64,000 nt of DNA from Harmothoe impar (GCA_947462335.1 OX381715.1:44547472-44611471), one strand, 5' to 3'; counted from the first letter of the stretch, positions 1 through 12,161 are shown. Program-made: numbers and translations. The notes: generated from the letters alone by a model not told the origin.

Positions 1-406
1 CTGGGGTTAGTACTATAACATCATGACCAGTTCTGTTGGGCGTTGCGTTGCGAGCTCGGTCCGAACCCTTCAGTCCGGCAGCAGGTGGCAGCACCTGCTC
101 CGGGCTTGGGGTACGGATAGAGGTCGCTATAGGCTTCAGGCCTGGGTGTGCGCATGCAGGCTGGTCGCCTATATATAGCTAACGCCCGGGAGAACTCGTT
201 GGTTAGTTGGGGTATCTGAACCCTGCTAACTGCATTACTACTGGCTGCAAAGCCCACTGACCCGCTCCAAACTCTATAGGGAGTTTGTTCGTTTAGCTTG
301 CCTGTTGAGCATCTGTTGAATAAACAACCTTTTTGGAACCTGTACACTTTAATCAAACTGTTGTCGACCTTGTTCTTTCCTTAATAATCTTATTATATTA
401 TTTACA
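1..406 (+). mobile_element. Truncated solo LTR, Ty3/Gypsy family
   Basis: This stretch aligns, in the opposite orientation, with the LTRs at 6587-7014 and 7858-8296. They share the block after TTCTGTTGG, the CACCTGC block, the TATATATAG TATA-like box near 170, the CTCTATAGGGAGTT palindrome near 275, and a tail ending TTTACA at 406. The first few bases of the LTR lie outside the window. No primer-binding site follows, so it is a solo or 3' LTR. It is divergent from the young element's LTRs. Confidence 0.75.
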
Positions 407-2511
407 TTTAAAAGTTAAGGGCTGTATTTAATATTTTCTTAATTACTAAACTATTTGGTGGCCAGCTCCTTTGGTGGCGAGCTCTGCCTTGTCCTTGACA
501 ATTCAAGATAGCTGCCATTTTATAGCAGACAGAGTCCTACTCTTTGTGCTACATATTGAGGTGTTTCATGCCTTCAAAGGGTGAGTTACCTGATTACTTG
601 ATTACATTAGGTAAATAAATAACTAGTGATCATAGTGTTATATAGTATTTCAGATTTCTAATAGATCATCATTGCGTAATTGTCAATTTGCAATATAATG
701 CTGATTCATGCTTATCCATATTCTCAAGCACTGTACTGTACTGTATAATTCAGTCCTTTTACAAGGTGGCACTATACCTCCATGTGTGTCCTAACTTCTC
801 TGATTAGTATCACGGGTTGTACCCCTCTAGATGCCTTCAAAACAATATATAATAGGGTAAACCACCCATGGGTGGCCCTGTTGAGGAGCTGAATCCAGCA
901 AGACTGACTTTGATACAAAATTAAATGTAAAAATGTAAAAAGAGTGATCCAATCCTCATGAAGTATGCAGCACTTTTCATTGGGACACTGTTTGGAATGC
1001 TATAGACAAGCCAAAAATATTGATTTCTATGTAATATATTGTGAAAATGTTGATTGAAGTAAGATACCCTTTAGACATTACATTGGTACCATGACTGGCC
1101 CACTCTGTACCTTGAGTGGCCCACTCCAATAAAACACTGTTTATGTTCCATTAAAATATAATGAAATATTGCCTCATGCACATTGTTATTTCCAATAGCA
1201 AGCCTATGGATATGCTTTAGGTCTACTCTCCTATCTTGCCTTCTTGAGGGCTGCCTTCTGTTCGTTAACCTCTTGGCATCTGCCCATTTCTGCTTCAAGG
1301 GGCAGAGTGTCCCACTGAAAAAAACCCATCATTTAACATTTGGGAACTTTTCTATGGATAACATCATTTTACGTTCTTATATGGTTCACCAAAAAAACAT
1401 TTGTAAACTCACAACGTCTACATTCTATGAGCTACAGCATGGTTGCTAAAGGTCTCAACTGTGGGGAGACTGGAACCAGGAACCTCTCACACTAAAGTTC
1501 TAAGCCCTGCTAATGTAGCCACAGAGGCTGGACAAGTCTGGGGAGTGTAGAAGTACCCCCACTTTTTTTCACTCAGCACTAAGCTGTGGCTATAAGGTAC
1601 AACCTATCCAAATAGGGACCTTTAGCAATCTGGACGAAGCTCATGAAACATAGACATAAGGTCCCTAAATATACAGCAGTTTAAGACTATATATCTACTA
1701 TAGAGTAACACGAATGTTAACTAAAGGAGTGGGCTATGTCGCTATATTCCCATGACAAATGATGTGTTTAATAACAGGATTGTTCTATATTTCTTTTCAT
1801 AAAATCTTTTCAAGAAACAATTGTGATGTGAAGCATAATGCTTCATAACTCGTTCATTTAAAAAAAAATGAACAAGGCTCGGGATTCTTACTGTCATCAA
1901 CGGCCGACCAGTAGTAAGGATGTTGCTGCAAACAATGCAGCCATGTGCTTTTATCCCCTATACTGAAGCATAGTAGCTAGCACCCTGTGCCTGTGTATTC
2001 AACATTTGGGCCCCCGATTTAGCGCCTTATACCCCCTACATAGCTTAGATATTTTAACCGAGTGGCAAGCACTATATGGACATGCATATATGTCAGCCAT
2101 AGATCCCTAGCTTTTGAAGATTTCGGCACATGGACTCGATTGTATTGGTACTGAATATCATGGCAATAAACATAAACAAAGTCCCCCATCTATCAACAAC
2201 TTGTTTTTCATTATGAACCCCGCCCCCCCTTCCCGCCCCATTGTCGCAAAAGCAGGGGCGGATCAAGGAATTTGGAGGGCGGGGGGCGGTGAGGTTGAAT
2301 AAGATGGACAGAAGGGACGACACAACGACTTCTTACATGATGGAGATGCTGTGAATTCCTCCCTCCAAAAGATGAATAAACCTCAATAGGCCTACATGCC
2401 TAATAAAGAATCTCTTGGTGATTTGGTATAATATTAAACTGGAGACGTCCTGTCTTTCTGTACCTTTCCCGGGGTTTTCTGGCATAGGCCTAGCCCTAGT
2501 CTAGCCCTAGT
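407..2511. other. Non-coding stretch with dispersed repeat fragments
   Basis: I see no credible gene here. Two pieces recur elsewhere: about 650-760 matches 5365-5460, and about 788-855 matches one unit of the 80-bp tandem repeat at 5085-5365. The block around 1690-1745 (ending AGTGGGCTATGT) recurs near 56625-56690. Short open frames carry no recognisable domains. Confidence 0.6.
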
Positions 2512-3572
2512 CCCCGGGGGGGCCACTCCCTCAGATTTGGATACCATGTGTGAACACGATTCCAAGGGAAAGGGTTCGTTTGTGGGTCCTAGGCACGGGC
2601 CCGCAAGGGCCCTTGATAAGGGGTGTTTTTTAAGCAAATTTTGGGAGAAAGGGGTACATTTTCAGAGCTTTGAAGGGTACTTTTTACTTTATTTTCTTAT
2701 AAAATGTCTTGGTCACCCTTGATAGGGAGTTCAAAATAGCGCTGCCGCTACCGCTGTAGTCCGCCCGTTTCTGTGACCCAATATGCGCCCTTCCTAGAAG
2801 CACCCCCACTGGTTCATTGCATAAAAATAGCCCCCATGACCTCATTTCTTGAGCTATAAAAAACACAAACCCCTCATTTTAATCACAATATCATGGCAGT
2901 CAACATGAATGGAGCCATTAGTGGAGAAAGGGAAGAGTTTCTGTTTTCTGTGGCCTACAATATTATGGTGACATCCTTCATGTCAAAATGTAATAAATAA
3001 ATATGACTTGTTAAAACTTGTTACCATGGGGATGTTGGTAATTGTGTTCTTGAAGACATATGTGAAATTCAGATGTGTGGGTCACTGCCCAATGCTGTCC
3101 CTAGCAATTTAAAGTTGACCTGTTCTGTCTGAGTTAGAAGGGTGCCTAGGGCCAGTGCTACAGTACCCCCAGCTGCTGTGTAGGTGCCCCTCTCCTGCCT
3201 ACATCACAGAAATGGGAAATATGTTCAGATGCATTCACCATATATATCTGGATCTAGGTATGATAGAAACATGATCTTTACAGATCTGAAAAGCTCTCAA
3301 AGGGATCTATACTGATGGAACCAATATGTATTCTTTAACTCATTTTTCAAAAATTATCAACCTCCCTACCCTTGAGAAGGGGATTTCTTCCAGGGTGACC
3401 CGTAATTAGGGTATACTTTTCATGGTCATCTGTGATTTAGGTCTGCTTTCTTGCTAATTTTCCCTTGAAAAGGGTATGATTTTTGAAAATTTCGCCCCTT
3501 GATAAGGGTACCAGATTTGAGGTGATGTTCACATATGGTGACTATAGAAAAGATAGGGAGTGGCCCCCGGGG
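2512..3572. mobile_element. Non-autonomous TIR element, TSD TAGT
   Basis: The ends are inverted copies: CCCCGGGGGGGCCACTCCCT at 2512 and AGGGAGTGGCCCCCGGGG ending at 3572. The similarity extends inward (GATTTGG and TGTGTGAACA against their complements). Both sides are flanked by TAGT (2508-2511 and 3573-3576). There is no transposase ORF inside. It is probably a non-autonomous DNA transposon. Confidence 0.65.
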
Positions 3573-3884
3573 TAGTAGGGGATTGGGAGGCCCCAGCGCC
3601 CGCTACCCCCTACTGGCTGGGTCACCAAAACGTACCAGCATGTAAATTTCACCTCCCTCCCCAATCATTGTCCCCTACTTGAGTCGTGATACCTCGTCTG
3701 CCACTGTTGTTGATTTCATGTGGGGTGGTGCTTACCTCAGCTGCCCCTCCCCCATACCGCAACATGCACCATGTACATTTCACCACAACCCCCTCCCACC
3801 CTACTCCTTGCTCCCCACGTGGTGGGTCCGTAATTCAAGCGAAAATAATTCCATAGTTTTCACCGAAATATTTCTTTCATGCAG

Positions 3885-4275
3885 AATATTTTGGAGAAAG
3901 TAATGACATATATTATCACCATTTTTTGTATAGAATACAACTGAAGAAGAATCAAAGTGTTACAGTAATGAAATCATGTCGAAAATTAGCTTCTCCAAAG
4001 GGTCACTTTTTTTGGGAGAATCTCAGTTTTTTTTCAGTTTTTCAAAGAAATCTCTTATTTTAGGTGATAATACTTTTTTTCCCATTTCTTTTGACAGACA
4101 CAGATTCCTGAGGTGTTTTGCAGCAGAATGATATAGCTCAAATAGTTCACATGATATTGCATCAAGGTGTAATAGATGAGAGAAAATAGGTCTGCACGAA
4201 AAATGAGGGTGACTATATAGGAGTGGGCTTGACCTAGATTCACAGCGTTACAGAGAACATAGCCCACTCCAATTA
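3885..4275. repeat. Dispersed repeat, copy 1 (second at 58095)
   Basis: About 390 bp is closely similar and in the same orientation as 58095-58493. Both copies end in AGTGGGCTTGACCTAG, then CAGCGTTACAGAGAACAT, then AGCCCACTCC. The last ~55 bp therefore forms an imperfect hairpin (GGAGTGGGCT against AGCCCACTCC). No coding potential is recognised. It is likely a short non-autonomous transposon. Confidence 0.7.
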
Positions 4276-4364
4276 CAGAAGGCCTGGATCTGAATTCCCA
4301 AGGTACATACTCACACAGTCTCAATGTTGTACAAGTATAGCGTTCAGCAACTCTAACACCATGT

Positions 4365-4436
4365 CCAGAATAGAGCAGGGGTTCAGCATTAGCCTAGTGC
4401 ACAGAAGATCCTGGGTTCGAAACTCAATGGACCAGT
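4365..4436 (+). repeat. tRNA-like SINE head or tRNA pseudogene
   Basis: The sequence GGTTCGAAACTC near 4411 is a good RNA polymerase III B-box. TTAGCCTAGTGCA about 35 bases upstream resembles an A-box. The rest does not fold as a normal tRNA cloverleaf by eye, so a SINE head or decayed tRNA is more likely than a functional tRNA gene. Confidence 0.4.
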
Positions 4437-5084
4437 TTTTCTCTGACCAGAAATCAGGTTGATTTCCATGTCAATTTATAGTCAAAATAATGAAAAAGAC
4501 ATTTTTCCCACATTATATAACATCTTTTTGTTTTTTGGGTTATAGGGGAGACCATCCTTTTATTTTGGATCTTAGTCAGAATAGATCTCGCCCTACACCT
4601 AGCATAGCATAGCCTGTACTGTTGGTGGGCCACTCATGGTTGAGTCCCTGGGCCACTTTAGGTACTCCTGTAATGGTGACAATCAATCGGTAAAAACTAC
4701 CTAATTAATATAGGATTTTCACCCAATGACGATGGCATGTTACTGTACAGATAATATGTGTGTAAAACAAGTTGAAAGTTTGGATCTTACTGGAAAACTA
4801 TAGGCACATTGTTGAGGTATAAAGAGTCTTTTTCTTGAAAGCTATCAATGAAAAGAGGGCTACATGTCACACAAACATGTCATGTTTGGCACTCTGTAGG
4901 AAACACTATGGCTACTCTATGGAGAATATAAACTGTGATATTGGTAGATAATTATCTCTTCTGTCATACCTGTGTTAGCAAATTAGGAGGAAATAACCAT
5001 AAAGACTGATGTATAGAGGTATAGATGGGCCACTATAGGTACTTGTGCTGTAGGGGGGCCACTCAGGGGCGGTTTACCCTAACG
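4437..5084. other. Non-coding stretch, nothing recognised
   Basis: AT-rich sequence without credible ORFs. It contains a few GGGCCACT motifs that also occur near 870 and 5050, suggesting decayed repeats. Confidence 0.5.
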
Positions 5085-5365
5085 GAACTTCCCTGATTAG
5101 TATCACGGGTTGTACCCCTCTAGATGCCTTCAAAACAATGTATAATAACGGAACTAGGATGCCCTAACTTCCCTGGTTAGTATCACGAGTTATACCCCTC
5201 TAGATGCCTTCAAAATAATGAATAATAAGGAGACTAGGGTGCCCTAACTCCCCTGGTTAGTATCACGAGTTATACTCCTCCAGAAGCCTTCAAAATAATG
5301 TATAATAGTGGCATAAGGCTCCCCCTAACTCCCCTGTTTAGTATCACGGGTTGTACCCCTCCATT
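5085..5365. repeat. 80-bp tandem repeat, about 3.5 copies
   Basis: The anchor TAGTATCACG occurs at 5098, 5178, 5258 and 5339, giving a period of 80, 80 and 81 bp. Each unit has the order CCTAACT, TAGTATCACG, CCTCTAGATGCCTTCAAAA and TATAATA. A single diverged unit also sits at about 788-855. Confidence 0.85.
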
Positions 5366-5823
5366 TCTAATAGATCATCATTGCGTAATTATCAATTGTT
5401 GATTTGCAATATAATACTGATTCATGCTATTCCATATTCTGTACTGTACTGTATAATTACTAGTCCCGGAACAGGTTTTCCCATGCAGCAGGCCAGACAA
5501 GTGGCAATCCATCCTAATAGATCACTTGACATGCCCGGCCAGTAGTAACGTCTACTCAGTCTCTCCAAGGAGCATTTCTTTCTGAAATGCCCACTCGTTG
5601 AGTGTCCATGACGGTATTATGATATTTCGGGTCTCACTGGGCAGATCCCTCCGGGAACTAGCTCCCTCAATCTCACAATGGTAGGATCAGCCATTTGATA
5701 TGCCCTTATAGTATCATCAGACCAGTCCAATAGGTTTTGTAACAACCCATCATAAGGCAAACATATATTTGCCACCACTGCGTTATGAGCTCCACAGTCC
5801 CCACAGTCCCATGCACCTGCGTA

Positions 5824-6081
5824 TCAGACGTCTACTGAGACAATCAGCATTAATATGCTTGGATCCCAATCAGTGCTGGATATCCCAAACTCACTTAAAT
5901 GGTTCAGCCACCGACCGATTATTCCCTCAGCATCCTTATAAAGGAACCACCGCAACGCGAAAAGATCAGATAGTAGTATGAAATTCCCACCATATAAAAA
6001 GTGTCTGAACTTCTTTGTATAAACTACAACCGTCAGAAGCTCTCGCTTGGTAGTGCAGTAGGTTCTCTGTGCCTTATTCAT
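5824..6081 (-). pseudogene. RNase H fragment of Gypsy pol
   Basis: The reading frame matches the start of the RNase H region of the intact relative (CTTKRELL, then YTKKFRHFLYGGNF). It keeps an Arg codon where the full copy at 7858-19552 has an in-frame TGA. It is cut off by the junction to gag at about 6081 and decays further downstream. Non-functional. Confidence 0.75.
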
Positions 6082-6547
6082 ACTGATGCAGATGCCTCAT
6101 CCTCACCTTCCTCCTCGTCTGACACATCCGGACTTCTGTCAAAGATAGAAGAGGCCGTGTCGGAACACGGTCCCCTAACAAAGATTTCTTGAGATTGTGC
6201 ATTTCAATCGACTTGAAAAGGTCGTTCAAGGAGCTGTCCACCTTCCAGGTATCATATACCACCTGCTGCACCTCCATATCCCTCAAACCAGCTACAAACT
6301 GGGAAAACAATTCCTTAGAAAACAAGGCATCATGGAAACTGGAGGTCGGATGCACCTTCTTCAGTAATCTCATTAGGGCAAGACCGAACACTCTAGGTGC
6401 CTCGTTCTTGCCTTGCACCCTTTTCTTAAGGGCTACCATCGGATCAGTATGAGGGGAACCGCCAAATAACACAGTGCACGTTTCCACTAGTTGTCTAAAT
6501 GTTCCCCTTGGACCACAATCCTCCTGCTGTGGCCCAGCAGCTCGCAC
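6081..6547 (-). pseudogene. Gag fragment of Ty3/Gypsy remnant
   Basis: The frame contains the gag core motifs KKRVQGKNEAPRVFGLALMR and LFSKELFSQFVAGLRD, which are nearly identical to gag of the full element. Near its end it is out of frame with the acidic, Ser-rich stretch that follows in the full copy. Both N- and C-terminal parts are missing. Confidence 0.8.
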
Positions 6548-6570
6548 AGGCTAACCTGTGTAACACTGAA

Positions 6571-7014
6571 CTGGTCATGGCACCAGTGTAATGAACGCAA
6601 CTTTGTTCTCTTAATATTGTTAGACTACCAAGGAAAGAACAAGGTCGACAACAGTTCGATTAAAGTGTACAGGTTGCAAATAGGTCGTTTATTAACGAAC
6701 CTAAACAGGCGAACTAAAAGCGAACTCCCTATAGAGTTCGGAACGGGTCAGTAGGCTCGAAGCCGATCCTAAGTCCAGCTAGCGTAGTTCGGGTACTCCA
6801 ACTAACCGATGAGTCCTCCTGGGCATCGGCTTATATAGGCGACCAGCCTGCGTGCGCACACACAGACCGGAAGCCCATAGCGACCTCTGTCTATACCCCA
6901 AGTACGGAGCAGGTGCTGCCACCTGCCGCCGGGCTAAAGGGTTTGGACAGAGCTCGCAACACAACACCCAACAGAACCCGTCCCGATGTTACCTTAGTAA
7001 ATCCAGCCCCTACA
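6571..7014 (-). repeat. 5' LTR and primer-binding site of the remnant
   Basis: The LTR runs 6587-7014 and begins TGTAATG on the plus strand. Next to it, plus-strand CTGGTCATGGCACCAG (6571-6586) is the same primer-binding site seen beside the LTRs at 19115 and 62801, with one base changed in each comparison. Relative to the young LTR it has many substitutions, so it is older. Confidence 0.75.
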
Positions 7015-7197
7015 CATGCATTTTATGTCATGCTGGAGGACCATGATGTTACCCTGGGAGTTCCGACACGGCCTCTTCTATCTTTGACAGAAGTCCGGAT
7101 GTGTCAGACGAGGAGGAAGGTGAGGATGAGGCATCTGCATCAGTACACCCCAGTAAACACAAATACGTAGGTCAGACGTAAATTTACGTTCATTTTA

Positions 7198-7715
7198 GGT
7201 CTGAACTACGTAATTTTACAAGGTTTATGAGCGTCAAAACATGAAGGTTTATTTACGTAAGTACCAATAGTTTTGGCTGCAGTGAGGCCTTATATTTCTG
7301 TCAATCCCACCCATGTGGTATTCGATCAACAGAGTGTCTTAATGTAGATATGACCATCTGTTGTTTTATTTCCTAGCCTTTTATAAATGTATAGTCAATG
7401 GTGAAGAGCCGATTTGTATAATATTAAATTCATAATCAGTACGATTTCATCGATAGAATATAGAGAATTTGCTCAGGTGCAACATGATTCTCTCCATAGT
7501 TGATAGTGGTGCCACCTAGTGTGACACTGGGGAGCTAAGTACATAATTAAAGTTGAAAAAATGCAAATTTTTACGTAGATATACGTAGGTTTATTACGTA
7601 TATTTACGTCTGAATGAGTTTGAAAAACGTAAATCAGACATCTACGTCTGTTGAACGTAAATAAACCTTCACGTTTTGACGTTCATAAACCTTGCAAAAA
7701 AACGAAAATCAGACC
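7198..7715. mobile_element. MITE with ~60-bp TIRs
   Basis: GGTCTGAACTACGTAATTTT at 7198 and its imperfect complement ending AATCAGACC at 7715 are inverted. The arms share TTTATGAGCGTCAAAAC and GGTTTATTTACGT against their complements. The interior is AT-rich and full of TACGTA-type motifs. There is no ORF. Target duplication is unclear. Confidence 0.65.
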
Positions 7716-7857
7716 ATTGGTAGGGGGTTCCAACCAGTAAGCAGAGCGTGTCCCCGGTGGTACTACTGTGTGCATGGGCGACTGTGGCACCTACTTATGT
7801 ATAGGCAGGTAACCTGAACCTCTCAGTTAATGCAAAATCCGGGGAAATCTATGCATA

Positions 7858-8296
7858 TGTAATAAACGATACTTTGTGTCTCTATGATATTGGTAGAGTA
7901 TCAATTAAAGAACAAAGTCAACACAGTTCGGATCAAGTGTTACAGGTTGCGAATCAATAGGTTTATTCAATAACCTAGACAGGCAGTATCTATGTGTGCG
8001 AACTCCCTATAGAGTTCGGAACGGGTCAGTAGGCTAATCAGCCGCAATGATCACGGGGTCTCCTCACCAGCGTGGCTCAGAGTAACCGACGAGTCCCATC
8101 AGATGCTGGGTATATATAGGCAGCCAGCCTGCGCGCGCACACGCAGACCGGAAGCCTATAGCGACCTCTGTCCATACCCCAAGCCCGAGGCAGGTGTCGC
8201 CACCTACCGTCGGACTGAAGGGTTCGGACGGAGTTCGCAACACAGCATCCAACAGAACTCGTCATATAACATACCCGTATAACCCTAGCCCCTACA
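7858..8296 (-). repeat. 3' LTR of the Gypsy element
   Basis: 439 bp, starting TGTAATAAAC and ending CCCCTACA on the plus strand. It is identical to 19115-19552 except for one extra G in GCGTGGCTCAG. Read on the minus strand it has a TATATATA box (near 8110-8117) and an AATAAA signal (from GGTTTATTC near 7960). Confidence 0.93.
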
Positions 8297-8310
8297 CTAC
8301 CCCCTACCAG
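8297..8310 (-). other. Polypurine tract
   Basis: On the minus strand the bases directly before the 3' LTR read TGGTAGGGGGTAG, a G-rich purine tract at the expected position for plus-strand priming. Confidence 0.7.
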
Positions 8311-8884
8311 ATAATAACCGGGAGGTAAATAATTAAGGTTAAAGTCCGAAAACACTTCGGACTGGCATTATCTTATAAATACCACCTTAGGGGTTTATTA
8401 GAGTTATACCTTACAACAATATGACGTATTCTGCTGAACACAATAAGGTATTAATTACACACATTTCTATATATATAGATCGTAATAACAATTACGCCCC
8501 ATTCCCTAGGATAGATGGAGTTAACCTATACATATAGTATACAAACACTTGAAAAAGTACAATATCACAGTAAAAAAATTTCGTCCCTCCAGGACCCCGA
8601 GCTATTTACACTCGTAATGAATAATACTATAAGTGATAAACAATATCACTTTTCTTAAGTTTTTTTAAGAAATAAGTACATATTAAAGTATTATTATAAA
8701 TGACATCATACGTGGTCTTGTGACGAAGATCCGGCTCTTCTGTAGATGGTGTATCATTCCGCCCGGCTTTCGGAACCTACTTCATTCAGCTCCTACTCAC
8801 CGGAACGAGAAAGTTCATAGCTCATGCTCGGGAGCTCAAGGTAAAATAAAAAAATTTAGTCCTGCCTCCAGGCGATCTTCGGAC
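8311..8884. other. Untranslated 3' region of the Gypsy element
   Basis: This lies between the third ORF's end and the polypurine tract. It is AT-rich and I see no ORF or domain in it. Confidence 0.6.
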
Positions 8885-11577
8885 TTATAACAAGGAGCAC
8901 TCGGTCCTGATATCCAATGTCTTATAAAAAAAAACACGTATCAGATCCATGATGGTAACGTGCTCCTGTCCCGAGTTCAGCTTTCCCTCTCCGGATCTCC
9001 TCATCTTCTGCTCCGAGGACTGGTTTTGTCTCTTCGGAGCTCGCCGTACCTTTCTCGTACTAGTACGTTTCTGGTACTCCTCGAATTCCTCGAAGAGTTC
9101 GCCGTCCGGAATCCGGATGTAGTTGCCGTCCGGGTTTACCTTGTAGAAAACCCGGACCTTTCCCTTCTCGTTAGTGCCAAAATCCACTTCGAGGTTCTCA
9201 TTCTTGCCTACTACACCGAAATGGGAGTAGACCTCTGCATGGGCGAGCTGGATGCGATCCGCCGCCGTCTCCAGGGCCAAGCCGTGCTTCTTAGCAAGGT
9301 GTCGGATGATGTCTGCTCTAGTGTAGAACAGGCCACCCTCGGGACAACCTTTGTTTCCTCTCGAACCCACACTCAGGCAGTCATATCGCATGAAATGACG
9401 TACGTGGTGACGGGTGATATGCCTCGCGTACCGGACCTTGGTAGGCCAATGTTTTGACAAGTCTCAAAGGGGCACTTGCTAAACGGATGCCATCTAGCCA
9501 TTGCCCACGCCAGTTTTGCCTTCTGAAGGTACGAATGGTATTTGTTACTACCAGTTCGGACCTTCTCCAGCAGCTGGAAGTGGTACAACTGTACCGACTT
9601 GTCGAGGGGATCCTTCTTAATCCACTCTTCATCGTCAGAGAGACCGTCAGGACCCACTTCTTCCGGATGGTGTGAGGACCGCTTATCTTTGATGCAGTCC
9701 GTCACACACATTGGTTTAAAGAATCTAAACCCACTGGCGGCATTGGCTCGGAGTGCTGTCCGGACCAGTACCTCAAGTTCGTTGTCCGGGATTGTATTTT
9801 CATCCAATCCCTTCAGAACTACTTCCACCTCCTCTGGGGATTGACCCGCTTCCAGAGATGTTACTCTAATGGTCTCCCGCAGGACTGCGTCCCTACGGTT
9901 GGCCTTTTCCTGACGACTAGTATCCGCACTCCTAGCCGCTGCTGAGGTCTGTTGGACTATTTCATCCTCCAGAGTGGCATCCAGAATCGACTCTTTAGTC
10001 TTCTGTTCTAGTCCCCGAGCCAGCTTCATTGCTGGCGTCAGGCGCCGATTCTTCTCCCTCCTGTTATGTACGACTTTGTACTCCGATGTGGTTTGCATAT
10101 CGGATTCCAAAGCCGCGATAACTTCGGGACGTCCCTCCGACTCAGCAACTAAGCGAGCTGTACTAGCCGTGTTGCTGAGGTTTTCCATGGCCGCCGTTAA
10201 GCGGTCCGGGAACCAGGCCGGGAACCTAGCAGACAGACTGTCCAGCCCCCGGAAGGTTCGCATCTGGATTAAGTCAAATGACCTAATCTCCGGTTTGCTC
10301 TTCCTTGTCCCATTCATCATGCTGGTACGGAGCGAGGATGTGAACCCCCGCCCCCGAAGAACCACCACCCGCGGCTTGGTCCAGCTTTCCGGCTTCATCT
10401 GAAGTATCCATTTCGGATGGCTCCAGAATAGGCTCCGTGGGCTGGAGAGGTGGATCCACTCGGATGGGTACCTCTCTCTGAGGAGGTATGTCCACTCGGG
10501 TGGGTACCTCTTTTTGCGGCTCCAGTAGAGCCGGGTGCTTAAAGGTGATGGTAGACAACACCGACTGTATGGTCCGGACAGTGTGGGCCGCGGATGTAGC
10601 ATCCATGGCCTCCTCAGTCCGGGGTCCCTGGGGAGGAACTGTCGTCTTCGGACGACCTCCCCGTGTCCGACTCCACCCGCCATCGCAGCAGCTGTAGCAG
10701 CTACTGCCGCGCTGCTATCCAACCCTCGCGAGAAGGATAACACATCGGTGGTAGGAGCCGGAGCGGCTGAAGTCTCAGCCGTCTTTACACCATCCTTCAC
10801 CTTGCTAGGGATCGGGATGGAGGACTTAGTGGAGCCCGGAGTCTTGACAGCTGGAGTGTTGCCAGACGTCTGCCCCTTCCTCGGCTGGTCCTTGGCGGCT
10901 GGCTTCGGATCAGCTTTCTTCGGATCCTTCAGCACCGTAACAGTGGTAGCCTTGGGATCGGTCTTCTTCTGATCCTTTGGTGCCGTAGCAGTGGCAGCCT
11001 TAGAATCAGTCTTCTTTGGGTTCTTCGGTGCCACAGGAGCAGCAGCCTTGGAATCCGTCTTTTTAGTACTCGCAGTACTACCCTTCTTCGGATCGGGCTT
11101 CTTAGGCTCGACCTTTCCTGGTGGCTTCTTCCCAACACTCGCGTGTTTGAGCGCCTTGGTGCTAACCCTAGAGTCGGACGACTTGGACCGATCTCGGGTA
11201 GCACTCTTCCCACCGCGCGTCCTCGGACGTGCAGTGTCTGACTCACTGCCACTCTCCATAGACAGTTTCCGAGCTACTGTCTTCTGGAGATTCGGTGAGA
11301 TACTCAAGCTGCACATCCGGGAGGGGCGTACAGCAGTCTCGGAGGGTCCCGGCACTACTTCGGAGTAGGCGATTCCCTGCAACAGGTCGGAGTCCTCACT
11401 GCCCACGGGCGACGGGGACTTCCGAATCGGAGACACGGCCGGATCCACAGATAGTTCCGCCAGCGTCTGACTCAGCTCATCACCACTCGGGTTCTGAGTA
11501 TCCATAAGCTCCTCGGTGGCGGATGCCACCTCGGAGTCTCCGGTGAGTTCGGACTGACGGAGCTGCTGCTCGGCCAT
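8885..11577 (-). pseudogene. Third ORF of Gypsy element, Lys/Pro/Ala-rich with C2H2-like fingers
   Basis: A long coding region lies downstream of integrase on the same strand, where env or accessory genes sit in other elements. The first ATG is at 11577. The N-terminal ~300 residues are acidic and Ser-rich, then Lys/Pro/Ala repeats (KKTDSKA-type units). The middle is helical and charged. The C-terminus (8885-9460) is rich in Cys and His and looks like two C2H2 fingers (a CPFETC pair; then YDC...GCPEGG...HLAKKHG). The reading frame changes near 10690, 10285 and 9455, so this copy is broken. No signal peptide or transmembrane segment is visible, which argues against an envelope. Function unknown; nucleic-acid binding is an inference. 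Confidence 0.6.
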
Positions 11578-11625
11578 CCTCACTTCTTCGTTGTCTTTCG
11601 ACTGGGAGTTTGACGGGGAAACCAC

Positions 11626-12161
11626 AAGTTCCCCGCCGCCCTCTTTTGTCTCAGACGAACCAGAAAAGAGTACTCACTGCTCACAACTCTTTTACAGACT
11701 TTTCTCCTCTTCTAAACGTCCAAAACACCGACTTCACCGCTGCCGACCGACACCACGATTGACTTGGGAGAGCCCAAAATCAATATGGCGGTTCCCTCGC
11801 TTTTGTTTTTAAAACAAAGCGCATGCGCAGCGTCTCGCGTGATTGGACGCGATCCCGTTACCCGGTGTGACCCAATTACGGTTTAATCAGGTCACGACCT
11901 TTCCCGCCCGCAGCTCGGGCTCTAGGGATCTCACTGCTACATGGGCGGCTCCCAAAAGTCAAAATATACTTCGAATAAAGAGTTCGTCAGGAGTATTAGT
12001 GGATATTTATGGGAAATCGAAGATTACCCCACCGGATTATCCGTCCACCACCCTCGGGGTGCACTCTTACATTCTTTTCTATTGACTCTGAGCGCCCCTG
12101 TTGGTAGCACACATATAACATATAGGACAACACAGGACACCACACTCGTTGTGTAAACAAG
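11626..12161. other. Spacer between integrase and third ORF
   Basis: No credible ORF. It could carry a promoter or splice signals for the third ORF, but I see nothing decisive. Confidence 0.4.

Larger units (their letters stand above)
5461..7146 (-). mobile_element. Rearranged Ty3/Gypsy remnant with 5' LTR
   Basis: This is a deleted, rearranged relative of the element at 7858-19552. About 5461-6080 corresponds to integrase zinc-finger and RNase H sequence (full copy about 13320-14105). It then joins directly to gag sequence (6081-6547), then to leader and primer site (6571-6586), and to a 428-bp LTR (6587-7014, TGTAAT to CCTACA). After the LTR, 7060-7145 is an inverted duplicate of the gag piece at 6081-6166. 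All coding parts are fragments. Confidence 0.8.

Noticed and set aside
4365..4436. A functional tRNA gene.
   Set aside because: B-box is good, but the acceptor and anticodon stems do not form by eye; annotated as SINE-like or pseudogene.
9373..11625. An envelope gene for the Gypsy element.
   Set aside because: No signal peptide, no transmembrane segment, no furin-like site; composition is Lys/Pro/Ala-rich with Cys/His fingers.
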